Assembly (NCBI RefSeq): GCF_036388275.1
Contig: NZ_DASVSF010000065.1
Location: forward strand, 1 to 64,000
Reading direction: 5' to 3'
From: Longimicrobium sp.
Lineage (GTDB): Bacteria; Gemmatimonadota; Gemmatimonadetes; Longimicrobiales; Longimicrobiaceae
DNA length: 64,000 nt
Shown here: positions 23,225 through 33,743 of the stretch, in pieces
Position numbering within the stretch: the stretch's first letter is position 1
Layout: each line of letters opens with the position of its first letter
Made by a program: the position numbers and the translations under genes
Notes under the pieces: generated by a model
What the model saw: the letters and a program-made list of their open reading frames with translations, nothing else
Databases searched by the model: none
What the model was told of the DNA's origin: nothing

Positions 23225-24391
23225 TCACACCGCGGCGAGCGCCTGCTCCAGGTCGGCGATCAGGTCCTGCACGTCTTCCACGCCGCAGGAAAGCCGCACC
23301 AGGCCGTCGGTGAGGCCCATGGCGTAGCGGCGCTCGCGGGGGATGGAGGCGTGCGTCATCATCGCCGGATGGCCGATCAGGCTTTCCACCCCGCCCAGCG
23401 ACTCGGCCAGCGCAAAGATGCGCACGCGGTTCACGAACGCGGCCGCGCGCTCCAGCGAGCCCATCTCGATGCTGATCATTCCCGTGAACCCGCGCATCTG
23501 CCGGCGGGCGAGCTCATACTGCGGGTGCGCGGGAAGGCCGGGGTAGTACACCTGCTCCACCTTGGCATGCGCATCCAGCCACTCCGCGACCTGCTGCCCG
23601 TTCGCGTTGTGCGCGGCCATGCGCAGGTGAAGCGTCTTGGTGCCGCGCAGCGCCAGCCAGCAGTCCCACGGCCCGGGCACCGCGCCCGCCGCGTTCTGCA
23701 GGAAGCGCAGGCGCTCGTGCAGCTCGTCGCCGCGCACCACGATGATGCCGCCCACCATGTCGCTGTGCCCGTTGACGTACTTGGTCACCGAGTGCAGCAC
23801 GATGTCGGCCCCCAGCTCCAGCGGGCGCTGGTTGTACGGCGACGCAAAGGTGTTGTCGACGCTCAGCAGCGCCCCCGCCGCCTTCGCGATCTCCGCCGCC
23901 TCGGCGATGTCGCTCAGCCGCATCATGGGGTTGGTGGGCGTTTCCAGGTGGATCAGCCGCGTGTTGGGCTTCACCGCCGCGCGCACCGCCGCCGGGTCGC
24001 TGCTGTCGACGAAGCTGAACTCGATGCCCAGCCGCGAGATCACCTGGTTGAACAGCCGATAGGTGCCGCCGTACACCCCCTCGCCGCAGATCACGTGGTC
24101 GCCCGCGCTCAGCAGCTTCACCATCGTGTCGGTGGCGGCCAGGCCGGACGAAAAGGCGATGCCGTGCGTTCCGCTTTCCAGCGCGGCCACGTTGCGCTCG
24201 TACGCCTCGCGCGTGGGGTTGTGGGTGCGCGCGTACTCGTAGCCCAGGTGGCGCCCCAGCTCGGGCTGCACGTACGTGGACGTCTGGTACACCGGCATCA
24301 TGATGGCGCCGGTGGTGGGGTCGGGCCGCTGGCCGGCGTGGATGGCGATGGTGCCCAGCCCCAGCCCCGCCATGTTCATCTCGTCTTTCAT
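23225..24391 (-). CDS. Cystathionine gamma-synthase/lyase-family PLP enzyme
   Basis: This 388-residue enzyme of the Cys/Met metabolism PLP family begins AGLGLGTIAIHAGQRPDPTTGAI and has YEYARTHNPTREAYER, FSSGLAATDTMVKLL, the PLP-binding Lys204 in HSVTKYVNGHSD, and SLGGVESLIGHPAMMTHASIPRE. Family members carry out transsulfuration steps (metB/metC/mccB types); the sequence alone does not separate synthase from gamma-lyase. The start at 24391 is one of three close in-frame ATGs. It is divergent from an Lrp-type regulator and an EamA exporter, which suggests Lrp control in response to an amino acid and export of a product such as cysteine or a related thiol. Confidence 0.88.
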   Translation of the reverse strand: MKDEMNMAGLGLGTIAIHAGQRPDPTTGAIMMPVYQTSTYVQPELGRHLGYEYARTHNPTREAYERNVAALESGTHGIAFSSGLAATDTMVKLLSAGDHVICGEGVYGGTYRLFNQVISRLGIEFSFVDSSDPAAVRAAVKPNTRLIHLETPTNPMMRLSDIAEAAEIAKAAGALLSVDNTFASPYNQRPLELGADIVLHSVTKYVNGHSDMVGGIIVVRGDELHERLRFLQNAAGAVPGPWDCWLALRGTKTLHLRMAAHNANGQQVAEWLDAHAKVEQVYYPGLPAHPQYELARRQMRGFTGMISIEMGSLERAAAFVNRVRIFALAESLGGVESLIGHPAMMTHASIPRERRYAMGLTDGLVRLSCGVEDVQDLIADLEQALAAV

Positions 24392-24535
24392 CGGTCTCGT
24401 GATTTCATGTTTTTCAGACGCCCCGGCGGCGCCAACATAGCCCGCGCCCGAAGCCGGCGGCAACCGCCCGTCACCTCTCCGCGGCCACGGAGCTGATCGT
24501 TCGGCGCGGCACGCACTCTGCTGAACGACCGGCCG

Positions 24536-24564
24536 TTGACGGAGCATTCTGGCGGAAGTATCGT
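24536..24564 (+). promoter_or_regulatory. Promoter of the Lrp-EamA operon
   Basis: TTGACG (24536), a 17-nt spacer and TATCGT (24559) give the same -10 box as the rplM promoter. Transcription would start near 24571, which supports the ATG at 24588 over the GTG at 24567. Confidence 0.7.
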
Positions 24565-24587
24565 CAGTGCAGAAGGAGAACGCAAGA

Positions 24588-25058
24588 ATGATAGACGACA
24601 TCGACCGGCAGATCCTGGCCATTCTCCAGGACAACGCCCGCATCTCCAACGCCGAGATCGCGCGGCAGGTGGGGATGGCGCCTTCGGCCATCCTGGAGCG
24701 CATCCGCAAGCTGGAGGAGCGCGGGGTGATCGAGGGCTACACGGCCCGCATCAACCCCGAGGCCCTGGGGCTGAAGCTGACGGCGTACGTGTTCGTGCGG
24801 GCCGACGAACGCGCCGGCGCCATCACCACCGCCGAGCGGCTGGCGCAGATCCCCGAGGTGCTGGAGGTGCACCACGTGGCGGGCGAGGACTGCTTTCTCA
24901 CCAAGCTTCGCGTGGCGGGAACGCGCGAGCTGGGCGAGCTGCTGCGCGAGCGGTTCGGCGCCATCGACACCATCCGCTCCACCCGCTCCACCATCGTGAT
25001 GGACACGGTGAAGGAGACCACGGCCATCCATCCGCCTCGCGCGGGAGGGTCCGCATGA
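24588..25058 (+). CDS. Lrp/AsnC-family transcriptional regulator
   Basis: This 156-residue protein has an N-terminal AsnC-type helix-turn-helix (IDRQILAILQDNARISNAEIARQVGMAPSAILERIRKLEERGVIEGY) and a C-terminal RAM ligand-binding domain (VLEVHHVAGEDCFLTKLRV, STIVMDTVKETTAI). Such proteins bind DNA as octamers and sense amino acids. AAGGAG lies about 10 nt before the ATG at 24588. The gene overlaps the EamA gene by 4 nt (ATGA) and is divergent from the PLP enzyme, so both are likely targets. Confidence 0.92.
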   Translation: MIDDIDRQILAILQDNARISNAEIARQVGMAPSAILERIRKLEERGVIEGYTARINPEALGLKLTAYVFVRADERAGAITTAERLAQIPEVLEVHHVAGEDCFLTKLRVAGTRELGELLRERFGAIDTIRSTRSTIVMDTVKETTAIHPPRAGGSA

Positions 25059-26041
25059 GCGAGTCCCGGGCTCCCGCGATGGGGCGGGTGATCGCGGCGT
25101 TCGCCGCCGTGTACCTGCTGTGGGGCAGCACCTACCTGGCCATCCGCTTCGCCATCGAGACGCTTCCCCCGCTCCTGATGGCGGGGGTCCGATTCCTGCT
25201 TGCGGGCGCGGTGCTGTACGCGTTCATGCGTTTGCGCGGGGAGCCCGCGCCCACGCGGCGGCACTGGAAGAGCGCCGCCCTGATCGGTGCCCTGCTGCTG
25301 GTGGGCGGCAACGGCGGGGTGACGCTGGCGGAGCGCACGGTGCCCTCAGGGGTGGCGGCGCTGCTGGTGGCGATGGTGCCGCTGTGGATGGTGCTGCTGG
25401 AGTGGCTTCGCCCCGGCGGCACGCGGCCCACGGGGCGGGTGGCGGTGGGGCTGGCCGTGGGCTTCGCGGGGATGGTGATCCTGGTGGGCCCGTCGCAGCT
25501 GGCCGGCGCCGGCGCCGTGGATTTCGGCGGGGCGGCGCTGGTGCTGTGCGGCTCGCTGGCCTGGTCCATCGGCTCCATCTACGCCCGCCGGGCGACGCTC
25601 CCGGCCAACGCGTTCGTCGCGACGGGGATGGAAATGCTGTGCGGGGGCGTGCTGCTGCTGGTGGCGGGCGCCGCGCGGGGCGAGCTGGCGGGGCTGGATC
25701 CCGCGGCGTTCACCGGACGGTCGCTGGCGGCCCTCGCCTACCTGGTGGTGTTCGGCTCGCTGGTGGGCTTCACCGCGTACATCTGGCTGCTGGGCGTCAG
25801 CACGCCGGCGCGCGTGTCGACCTACGCCTACGTGAACCCGGTGGTGGCCGTGTTCCTGGGATGGGCGATGGCGGGCGAGGCGGTGACGGCGCGGGTGCTG
25901 ATCGCCGCGGCGGTGATCGTGGCGGCGGTGGCGGTGATCACCACCGGCCCTCGGCCGCGGGCCGAGCCGGGAGCGCTGGCCGGGGCGGCGGGCCCGCCGG
26001 GCTCGAAGGCCCGTTCCAGGCGCCGCCGCCAGGCTGCTTGA
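25055..26041 (+). CDS. EamA/RhaT-family (DMT) exporter
   Basis: This 328-residue membrane protein has ten predicted helices and two EamA repeats, each with the usual sequence features: VYLLWGSTYLAIRFAIETLPPLLMAGVRFLLAG in the first and ALVLCGSLAWSIGSIYARR with YAYVNPVVAVFLGWAMAGE in the second. DMT transporters of this type export amino acids or metabolites. The ATGA overlap with the Lrp gene shows translational coupling, so the regulator and exporter act as a pair as in other Lrp-exporter operons. The tail is Pro/Arg-rich. Confidence 0.88.
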   Translation: MSESRAPAMGRVIAAFAAVYLLWGSTYLAIRFAIETLPPLLMAGVRFLLAGAVLYAFMRLRGEPAPTRRHWKSAALIGALLLVGGNGGVTLAERTVPSGVAALLVAMVPLWMVLLEWLRPGGTRPTGRVAVGLAVGFAGMVILVGPSQLAGAGAVDFGGAALVLCGSLAWSIGSIYARRATLPANAFVATGMEMLCGGVLLLVAGAARGELAGLDPAAFTGRSLAALAYLVVFGSLVGFTAYIWLLGVSTPARVSTYAYVNPVVAVFLGWAMAGEAVTARVLIAAAVIVAAVAVITTGPRPRAEPGALAGAAGPPGSKARSRRRRQAA

Positions 26042-26121
26042 CGGCTTGTTTCGCGGGCGTGACATTGGCGCCCCCGCCGGGGTCCCCCGGCGATCCGACG
26101 TACCGCAAACCCGGGCTGCCC

Positions 26122-27489
26122 GTGATCGATACCTCCAACCTGATGGTGAGCGTCTCCGGCGTGCGGGGGCGCGTGGCCGAGGGATTGACGCCCGAAGTGA
26201 TCGCCCGCTTCGCGGCGGCGTTCGGCGCCTACGCCATCAAGCGCGGCCCCGGCAAGACGGTGGTGCTGGGCCGCGACTCGCGCGTGTCGGGCCCCATGTT
26301 CGCGCGGGCGGCCACGGCGGGGCTGCAGTCCGTGGGGTGCGACGTGGTGGACGTGGGCATCGCGCCCACCCCCACGGTGCAGCTGGCGGTGGAGGACCTG
26401 AAGGCGGCCGGCGGGCTGGCGGTGACGGCCAGCCACAACCCCATCGAGTGGAACGCGCTGAAGTTCATCGGCCCCTCGGGGATGTTCCTGGACGCCGACG
26501 AGGGCGCCGAGATGCGCGCCTTCCTGGAGGGCGACATCCCCCGGGCCATCTGGAGCGACCTGGGCGGCTTCAGCCAGGACGAGGGCGCCGTAGAGCGCCA
26601 CCTGCAGCGCATCCTGGCCATCCCGTTCGTGGACGTGGACCTCATCCGGGCGAAGAAGTTCCACGTGGCGCTGGACTGCGTGCGCGGCGCGGGCGGCCGG
26701 ATCTTTCCGCAGCTGCTGGAGGCGCTGGGGTGCCGGGTGAGCGCCATCCACATGGAAACGGACGGCCTCTTTCCGCGCGAGCCGGAGCCCGTGGCCGAGA
26801 ACCTGGGCGAGCTGGAGGCGCTGGTACGGTCCAGCGGCGCCGACCTGGGGCTGGCGACGGACCCCGACGTCGACCGGCTGTCGCTGGTGTCGGGGGAGGG
26901 AAGGGCCATCGGCGAGGACTACACGCTGGCGCTGGCCTCCATGCTGGTGCTGCGCCATCGCCCGGGACCGCTGGTGACCAACCTGTCCACCAGCCGGGTG
27001 ATGGACGACGTGGCCGAGCGCGCGGGGGTGCCTCTCGTCCGCGCGGCGGTGGGCGAGATCAACGTGGCGCGGCGGATGCAAGCGGAGAACGCCACCATCG
27101 GCGGCGAGGGCAACGGCGGGGTGATCCTTCCCGACGTGCACCTGACGCGCGACGCGCCCGTGGCCGCTGCGCTGGTGCTTCAGCTGCTGGCCGAAACGGG
27201 CAAGCCCCTTCACGAGCTGGCGGCGGAGATCGGGCGGTACGAGATCGTCAAGGAAAAGGTGCCGCGCCCCTCGCAGCCTCTGGACGCCGTCTACGACGCG
27301 CTGGCGGCCCGCTTTCCCGAGGCGCACGCCGACCGGCAGGACGGGCTGCGGCTTTCGTGGGCGGCGGAAAAGCGCTGGGCCCACCTGCGCCCCTCGGGGA
27401 CGGAGCCCATCGTGCGCATCATCTGCGAGGCGCCCACGCGGGCAGATGCCTCGGCGCTGGTGGAAACGCTGCGGGCGGCGCTTCCCTGA
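26122..27489 (+). CDS. glmM: Phosphoglucosamine/phosphohexomutase
   Basis: This alpha-D-phosphohexomutase of 455 residues has SVSGVRGRV at the N-terminus, the phosphoserine Ser104 in VTASHNPIEWNALKF, the metal loop ATDPDVDRLS, the sugar-binding GEGNGGVILPDVHLTRDA and the phosphate-binding RPSGTEPIVRII. The GEGNGG loop and the position just upstream of glmS support glucosamine-6-P to glucosamine-1-P isomerisation, but a phosphomannomutase role is possible. The GTG at 26122 is chosen because it gives VIDTSNLMVSVSGVRG; the ATG at 26142 would be a short alternative. No clear Shine-Dalgarno is visible. Confidence 0.85.
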   Translation: MIDTSNLMVSVSGVRGRVAEGLTPEVIARFAAAFGAYAIKRGPGKTVVLGRDSRVSGPMFARAATAGLQSVGCDVVDVGIAPTPTVQLAVEDLKAAGGLAVTASHNPIEWNALKFIGPSGMFLDADEGAEMRAFLEGDIPRAIWSDLGGFSQDEGAVERHLQRILAIPFVDVDLIRAKKFHVALDCVRGAGGRIFPQLLEALGCRVSAIHMETDGLFPREPEPVAENLGELEALVRSSGADLGLATDPDVDRLSLVSGEGRAIGEDYTLALASMLVLRHRPGPLVTNLSTSRVMDDVAERAGVPLVRAAVGEINVARRMQAENATIGGEGNGGVILPDVHLTRDAPVAAALVLQLLAETGKPLHELAAEIGRYEIVKEKVPRPSQPLDAVYDALAARFPEAHADRQDGLRLSWAAEKRWAHLRPSGTEPIVRIICEAPTRADASALVETLRAALP

Positions 27490-27608
27490 ACGGCGGGTCA
27501 CGACGGTAACAACGGTAACGAAGGCCGGGGCGGTAGCGTCGGGCGGTGGCGAATGATCGTCAGGCCGGCGGATCCCGATCCCGAAATCACACACGCGATC
27601 GAAGAGCC

Positions 27609-29462
<1,854 letters not shown>

Positions 29463-29517
29463 CGCCTCGGCAACGAAGAACTGGAACCAAGGGCCGGAAC
29501 CCGGTGGTACGAAGGGG

Positions 29518-29550
29518 GCGGGCAGGCAGCGGACACGTGCCTGCCCGCTT
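29518..29550 (+). terminator. Terminator-like hairpin after glmS
   Basis: GCGGGCAGGCA and TGCCTGCCCGC form an 11-bp perfect stem with a 9-nt loop, but only two T residues follow. It lies 55 nt after the glmS stop. Confidence 0.6.
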
Positions 29551-29770
29551 ACGCGTGTGACCTCCCACATCCGCTGCGCAGGGCTCAACCCGGGCGAAAC
29601 GCGGTGTCGCCGGAGCGCACCGGGCACTTACGTTCCGCGCGCAGCGCCGGGGCTCGTCAGCTCGCTCCGGGTGCTCCGTCCGCTCGCGATCGTGAAGGCC
29701 CAGCCAGCGCCCGTGCCGCCTCGTTCATCCCGCCCGTCCCGGGCTCCACCTGGACCTCCCTGCACCTCTC

Positions 29771-30685
29771 ATGCAAGCATCGACCGAGGGCCAGCGCGCC
29801 TCCATTTCCTTCGCCGGGTGGCGCCCGTTCGTACTGGTGCTGGGCGGATGGAGTACCGTGGGCGTGCTTTACCTGGTGCAACAGGCGCTCGCGACGGGGC
29901 TGAGCGGGCCCATGGTGTTCCGGCGGCTCCTGGGGCCCTACACCGCCGCCGTCCTGACCCCGGCGGTGGTGTACCTGGCGCGCCGGTTTCCACTGGGAAC
30001 CGGCCGCACCGGCCGAAACCTGGCGATTCACGCAGCGGCCGGTGCCTCGATCAGCGTGGGCGCGCTCAGCATCATCTACCTGCTCGACGTGGCGGTGGGA
30101 GCCCTGGAACCGATTCCTCTCTCGCGGTGGCTGGCATCCACGTTTCACGAGGGACTCACGAACTACGTCGTAATCGTGGGCGCGGCACACCTGCTGGACG
30201 CCCGCCGGCTTTCCAGCGCGCACGCGGCGCGCGCTCACCAGGCGGAGTCGCTTCGCGAGGAGTGGGCTGCGCGGCTGCGGGCACGGTTCAGGGCGGCGCT
30301 GCGACGCGCCCGGAAGCGCCAGGCCAGGGCACTGGCGGCGCGGCCGTCGCCTGCCGGGCACCTGATGCTGAAGCTTGCGGACCGCGCCATCTTCGTGTCA
30401 CCCGCCGAGGTACGCTGGATCCAGGCCGACGGCCATTACGTCCTCGTCCATACCACCGGGGGGCAGACGCACATGGTCCGTGAGACCCTGCGGGGCATGG
30501 AGGGGCGGCTGGGTCCCGCCGGGTTCGTTCGCATACACAGGTCTACGCTGGTGAACCTGGAGCAGGTGCGGGAACTGCGCCCCTGGTTCGCCGGCGACTC
30601 GCTCGTGCTGCTGCGCGACGGTACGGAGCTGCGAATGAGCAGGCGGTATGGAGAACGGCTGCACCGGGTGCTCGGCAGCGCCTGA
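29771..30685 (+). CDS. Membrane-anchored LytTR-family DNA-binding regulator
   Basis: This 304-residue protein has four predicted transmembrane segments in the first ~145 residues (FVLVLGGWSTVGVLYLV, YTAAVLTPAVVYLA, AAGASISVGALSIIYLLDVA, and the GLTNYVVIVGAAHLLDA region). A basic helical linker follows (RARFRAALRRARKRQAR), then a LytTR DNA-binding domain at ~197-302 (HYVLVHTTGGQTHMVRETLRGMEGRL, FVRIHRSTLVNLEQVREL, LLRDGTELRMSRRYGERL). It has no receiver domain, so it would sense a membrane or lipid signal directly. It lies in the segment between glmS and its duplicated tail, together with a serine hydrolase gene. Confidence 0.85.
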   Translation: MQASTEGQRASISFAGWRPFVLVLGGWSTVGVLYLVQQALATGLSGPMVFRRLLGPYTAAVLTPAVVYLARRFPLGTGRTGRNLAIHAAAGASISVGALSIIYLLDVAVGALEPIPLSRWLASTFHEGLTNYVVIVGAAHLLDARRLSSAHAARAHQAESLREEWAARLRARFRAALRRARKRQARALAARPSPAGHLMLKLADRAIFVSPAEVRWIQADGHYVLVHTTGGQTHMVRETLRGMEGRLGPAGFVRIHRSTLVNLEQVRELRPWFAGDSLVLLRDGTELRMSRRYGERLHRVLGSA

Positions 30686-30846
30686 AAGCCGCCGCTTGCG
30701 CCAGGCTCCAGGCCGCTCGCGCCGTTGCGGCCGCCGGTAGCGCCGCAGGCGTTGTTCGTCCGCGGTGCACACCGCGAAGTTTAGGGGCAGGGCCTTCGAA
30801 AATTTTCGGGGTCCCGTCCCGTCAACGACGCGCACCGGTACCAGAG

Positions 30847-32640
30847 ATGCTCCGCTCTCCAGATTCCCGATCCCGTTCGATCGCCATCCTCGGGGCGGGT
30901 GCGCTCGCCGGTCTGATGGCATCCGCCGCCTGCGCCCCCGGAGCGGCCACTCGGCCCCGCTTCGCGCCCTCCTCCCCCACCGCGCTCGAGGCGGCTCTCG
31001 ACTCGGTGATCATCGACGAGATGTCGCGATCGCACATCCCCGGCGCGGTCGTCGTCGTGGTGCGCGGCGGCGAGGTGTATCTCAGCAAGGGCTACGGGTA
31101 CGCCGACCTGCGGGACAGCGTTCCCGTGGATCCTGAGCAAACGATTTTCCGCATCGGGTCCATCTCGAAGGTGTTCACGGCGACCGCGCTGGTGCAGCTG
31201 GCCGACCGCGGACGCCTTCGCCTGGACGAGGACGTGAACGCCTACCTGCCCGGATGGAAGGTCCCGGCGCCGCACGGCCGCCCCGTGACCTCCGAGCACC
31301 TGCTCGGCCATACGGCCGGCTTCGACGAGATCAACCCAGGCCGCAAGGCAGCCCGCCCCCAGGACGTTCTTCCCCTCTCGCAGTTCCTGCGAGAACGACT
31401 GGTGCCGCGTTTTGCGCCAGGCGAGCACATCAGCTACTCCACCTACGGCATCGCCCTGGCGGGGCACCTGGTCGAGCAGGTATCCGGCGACAGGCTGTCC
31501 GCCTACATGGAGCGGGAGATATTCACGCCGCTCGAGATGCACAGGAGCAGCGTAGGCCTGGTGCCGGAAGCGCTACGCGCGGACGCGGCCGTGGGATACG
31601 CCTACGGCCCCGGCGGGTACGCCCCTGAAGAGTGGGAGCACTTTCACACGTATCCTGCCTCGGACGTGAACGCTACCGCGGCCGACATGGCGAAGTTCAT
31701 GATCGCCCACCTCCAGGGCGGGCGGTATGGCCGCGGACGCATCCTCTCGGAGTCGGCCGCGGCCCGGATGCACCGCACCCACGCCCGCAACCATCCGCGG
31801 CTGCTCGGAACCGCGTACGGCTTCTTCGAGGGGCGCCTGAACGGGCACCCGGCCATCTGGCATTCCGGCAGCATGAACGGCTATGCCGCCAGCATGTGGC
31901 TGTGGCCGGAGCAGGGCACGGGCGTGTTCATCGCGGCAAACCGCGAGGTCGCCAGCCTGGAGCAGCGAGTGGTGCGCCGGGTCGCCGCGCGGATGCTGCC
32001 GCGGGTGGACGGGCTGGAGACGGAGGACACCCCCTGGACCCGGCCGCGGGTGCGCGACGACATGGGCCGGTTCGCCGGCCGCTACCGCTGGGACGCATGG
32101 TGCCATAGCTGCACCGGTGAACGGGGCTACGTCCCACGGACGCTGGAGGTCACGGTTTCCGACGACAGCACGATCGCGTTCTGGGGGGGTGAGTGGGGGC
32201 AGGTGGAACCGCTGCTGTTCCGGCTGATGAACGGGCAACTGGACTACGGTGAGATGTACGTGGCCTTCCGCGCCGATTCCGCCGGGCGGATCGTGGCGAT
32301 GGATAACGGCCCCTTTCGGCACGAGCGAGTGGAGGACGCGGGCGTCGCCGCCCGCCCGAGCGGGGACGTGCAGGTGGACGAGCGGGTCCTCGCCGCCTAC
32401 ACAGGGAGGTACAGGCTGCCCGACGGACTCGTGGTCACCGTCACTCGGGAGGGAGGCACGCTCTTCGGTGAAGCCCCCGGGTTGAGCCGGCTGGTGCTGC
32501 GGGCGCGGACGCCCACTGTGTTCACGGCCACGGAACTGGATGCGGAACTGATCTTTTCCGCGAACGCCGGCCAGCACGCATCGCAGTTTCTGCTTCGGCG
32601 GCCCGGGCAGCCGGACGTCGTGGCACACCGCATCGAATGA
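30847..32640 (+). CDS. Exported serine hydrolase (beta-lactamase/PBP4-like)
   Basis: This 597-residue protein has a lipoprotein-like signal (AGALAGLMASAACAPG). The serine beta-lactamase-like domain (~55-390) has Ser105-x-x-Lys108 in GSISKVFTATALVQLADRG, Tyr197 in ISYSTYGIALAGHLVEQ and His339 in WHSGSMNGY. This class includes D-aminopeptidases, esterases and LACTB-type enzymes; true beta-lactamase activity is not implied. A C-terminal ~170-residue beta-rich domain (RFAGRYRW, AYTGRYRLPDG) is usual for the family. Its stop is 4 nt before the duplicated glmS tail. Confidence 0.88.
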   Translation: MLRSPDSRSRSIAILGAGALAGLMASAACAPGAATRPRFAPSSPTALEAALDSVIIDEMSRSHIPGAVVVVVRGGEVYLSKGYGYADLRDSVPVDPEQTIFRIGSISKVFTATALVQLADRGRLRLDEDVNAYLPGWKVPAPHGRPVTSEHLLGHTAGFDEINPGRKAARPQDVLPLSQFLRERLVPRFAPGEHISYSTYGIALAGHLVEQVSGDRLSAYMEREIFTPLEMHRSSVGLVPEALRADAAVGYAYGPGGYAPEEWEHFHTYPASDVNATAADMAKFMIAHLQGGRYGRGRILSESAAARMHRTHARNHPRLLGTAYGFFEGRLNGHPAIWHSGSMNGYAASMWLWPEQGTGVFIAANREVASLEQRVVRRVAARMLPRVDGLETEDTPWTRPRVRDDMGRFAGRYRWDAWCHSCTGERGYVPRTLEVTVSDDSTIAFWGGEWGQVEPLLFRLMNGQLDYGEMYVAFRADSAGRIVAMDNGPFRHERVEDAGVAARPSGDVQVDERVLAAYTGRYRLPDGLVVTVTREGGTLFGEAPGLSRLVLRARTPTVFTATELDAELIFSANAGQHASQFLLRRPGQPDVVAHRIE

Positions 32641-32643
32641 CCA

Positions 32644-32755
32644 GCCCATCCTGGCCAGCGTGCCGCTGCAGCTGCTGGCGTACCCCATCGCCGTGCTGCG
32701 CGGCACCAACGTGGACCAGCCGCGGAACCTGGCGAAGAGCGTCACCGTGGAGTAG
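32644..32755 (+). pseudogene. Duplicated 3' end of glmS (37 codons)
   Basis: It matches the terminal 112 bp of glmS (29351-29462) at 106 of 112 positions, including the stop codon. Five of the six differences are synonymous and one is His to Pro. The fragment has no start, so it is a remnant. It starts within 4 nt of the serine hydrolase stop. The 3,293-bp spacing marks the ends of a segment inserted at, or recombined into, the end of glmS. Confidence 0.93.
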
Positions 32756-32790
32756 GGGACGCACGGGGAAGCCGACCGCGATTGTTAAAG

Positions 32791-32870
32791 TCGGCTACTC
32801 CGAAATAGACTCGGCTACCGCGAAATAAAGTCGGCTACTCGGAAATAAACTCGGCTACTCGCGAAGACGC
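32791..32870. repeat. 20-bp tandem repeats upstream of a hairpin, copy 1
   Basis: Four contiguous 20-bp units of the type TCGGCTACTCGGAAATAAAC, with variable positions mainly in the middle. They run straight into the hairpin at 32865. The same arrangement occurs at 52440. Confidence 0.9.
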
Positions 32871-32896
32871 CGCCGCTCGGAAGAGTGGCGGCGTCT
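32865..32896. terminator. 14-bp hairpin with GGAA loop
   Basis: AGACGCCGCCGCTC pairs with GAGTGGCGGCGTCT around a GGAA (GNRA) tetraloop, with one G-T wobble. The sequence CGCACTTGTGGGG follows, also conserved at the second copy. It could be a terminator for the region upstream or a structured RNA element. Confidence 0.7.
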
Positions 32897-32910
32897 CGCA
32901 CTTGTGGGGG

Positions 32911-33238
32911 CTAAATGCCTGGTGCGGCACTCAGGGGTGTTCTCGCCCCCGGGACGCGCGAGCCCCCCTCGCAGCTTGTACCACGCCGGCGGGCCGTGCC
33001 GCTGGCGCCACTCCCAGGCTGATCCCGGTGAGAAACCTCTGCAGGTCAGCGGCGCTTACGCCCTGAGTCTTCAGCGACGGTGGTTCCGGTGCGTGTTCAT
33101 TTCTGCGTAGACCGTTGCATGGACGCATCGAATTCCCGGGCCGAAGCTGGGCGGGGGTGTTCTGTACATGTGTGTAGAAGAGGAGGGCGGTCTCATGGAA
33201 TCAGCGCGGACTCGCCCGGTTCTGCGCTGTCCGTGAAA
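32911..33238 (+). other. Gene-poor stretch
   Basis: No convincing gene on either strand in this 328-bp gap. A leftward frame at 32931-33128 has a helical middle (SLKTQGVSAADLQRFLTGISLGVA) but no family or start context. Confidence 0.4.
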
Positions 33239-33448
33239 TCAACTGGCGGTTGAGGTGCGGGGCTCCCGTGCCGCACTGCGCTCCTCCTCCTGTTCCCGCA
33301 ACCCCTTGGTCGCCTCGGCGAACACGCCGAAGTCTGCGTCCGGCAGGGCGGCAAGTTCAGCGATGGCGGCTGCGCGTTCAGGACCGCGCAGCCGCCCGTC
33401 CAGAAGGGCGGCCAAGCGGTCAGCGTCCACGCGTGGCTTCTCTTTCAC
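33239..33448 (-). CDS. Small anti-sigma-like protein, 69 aa
   Basis: The GTG at 33448 gives VKEKPRVDADRLAALLDGRLRGPERAAAIAELAALPDADFGVFAEA. The pattern DRLAALLDGRL-PER-A-LAAL resembles the N-terminal segment of anti-sigma factors and zf-HC2-type regulators, but no zinc-binding Cys/His are present. It overlaps the sigma region 2-like gene upstream by 29 nt, which indicates coupled translation. Function is inferred from resemblance and position only. Confidence 0.5.
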   Translation of the reverse strand: MKEKPRVDADRLAALLDGRLRGPERAAAIAELAALPDADFGVFAEATKGLREQEEERSAAREPRTSTAS

Positions 33449-33743
33449 ATGGTTCGGGGATCTGGTGGGGGACGGCCGCGAGGGTGCGCGCGGCGGACGC
33501 CAAGCGTTCGCGCAGCGGGGTTTCAGGCGGGAGCGCGTGACGGGCGTGCGCGAACACGGAACCGACGCGGTTCTCGGCGTCCATCGGCTGCAGACCCGCG
33601 TCTTCCATGACCTTTCGCACATCCTCGCGGTACCGGGCGTAGATCGCCATGAACGTTTCCCCCTCGTCCCCCTCGCTGAGCCACCGGTGCAGCAGATGGG
33701 TGTCGGATACATCGTCACGCGGCGCGATCATCGGTGTGTTCAT
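33420..33743 (-). CDS. Sigma region 2-like protein, 107 aa
   Basis: This 107-residue protein resembles region 2 of ECF sigma factors: DTHLLHRWLSEGDEGETFMAIYARYREDVRKVMEDAGLQPMDAENRVGSVFAHARHALPPETPLRERLASAARTL. No region 4 helix-turn-helix follows, so it cannot bind a -35 element by itself. It is overlapped by 29 nt at both ends, with the HTH-HNH gene upstream and the anti-sigma-like gene downstream. It may be a truncated ECF factor or one half of a split sigma. Confidence 0.6.
   Translation of the reverse strand: MNTPMIAPRDDVSDTHLLHRWLSEGDEGETFMAIYARYREDVRKVMEDAGLQPMDAENRVGSVFAHARHALPPETPLRERLASAARTLAAVPHQIPEPCEREATRGR

Noticed and set aside
27490..27608. glmS ribozyme upstream of glmS
   Set aside because: The gap is only 119 nt and lacks the ribozyme core; this RNA is essentially confined to Gram-positive and some other lineages.
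29463..32755. Tn7-type transposon at glmS
   Set aside because: No tnsABCD genes or Tn7 end repeats are visible, and a coding tail of glmS is duplicated, which Tn7 insertion does not do.
32791..32870. 20-bp repeats as a CRISPR array
   Set aside because: Units are contiguous with no spacers, too short, and there are no cas genes in the window.
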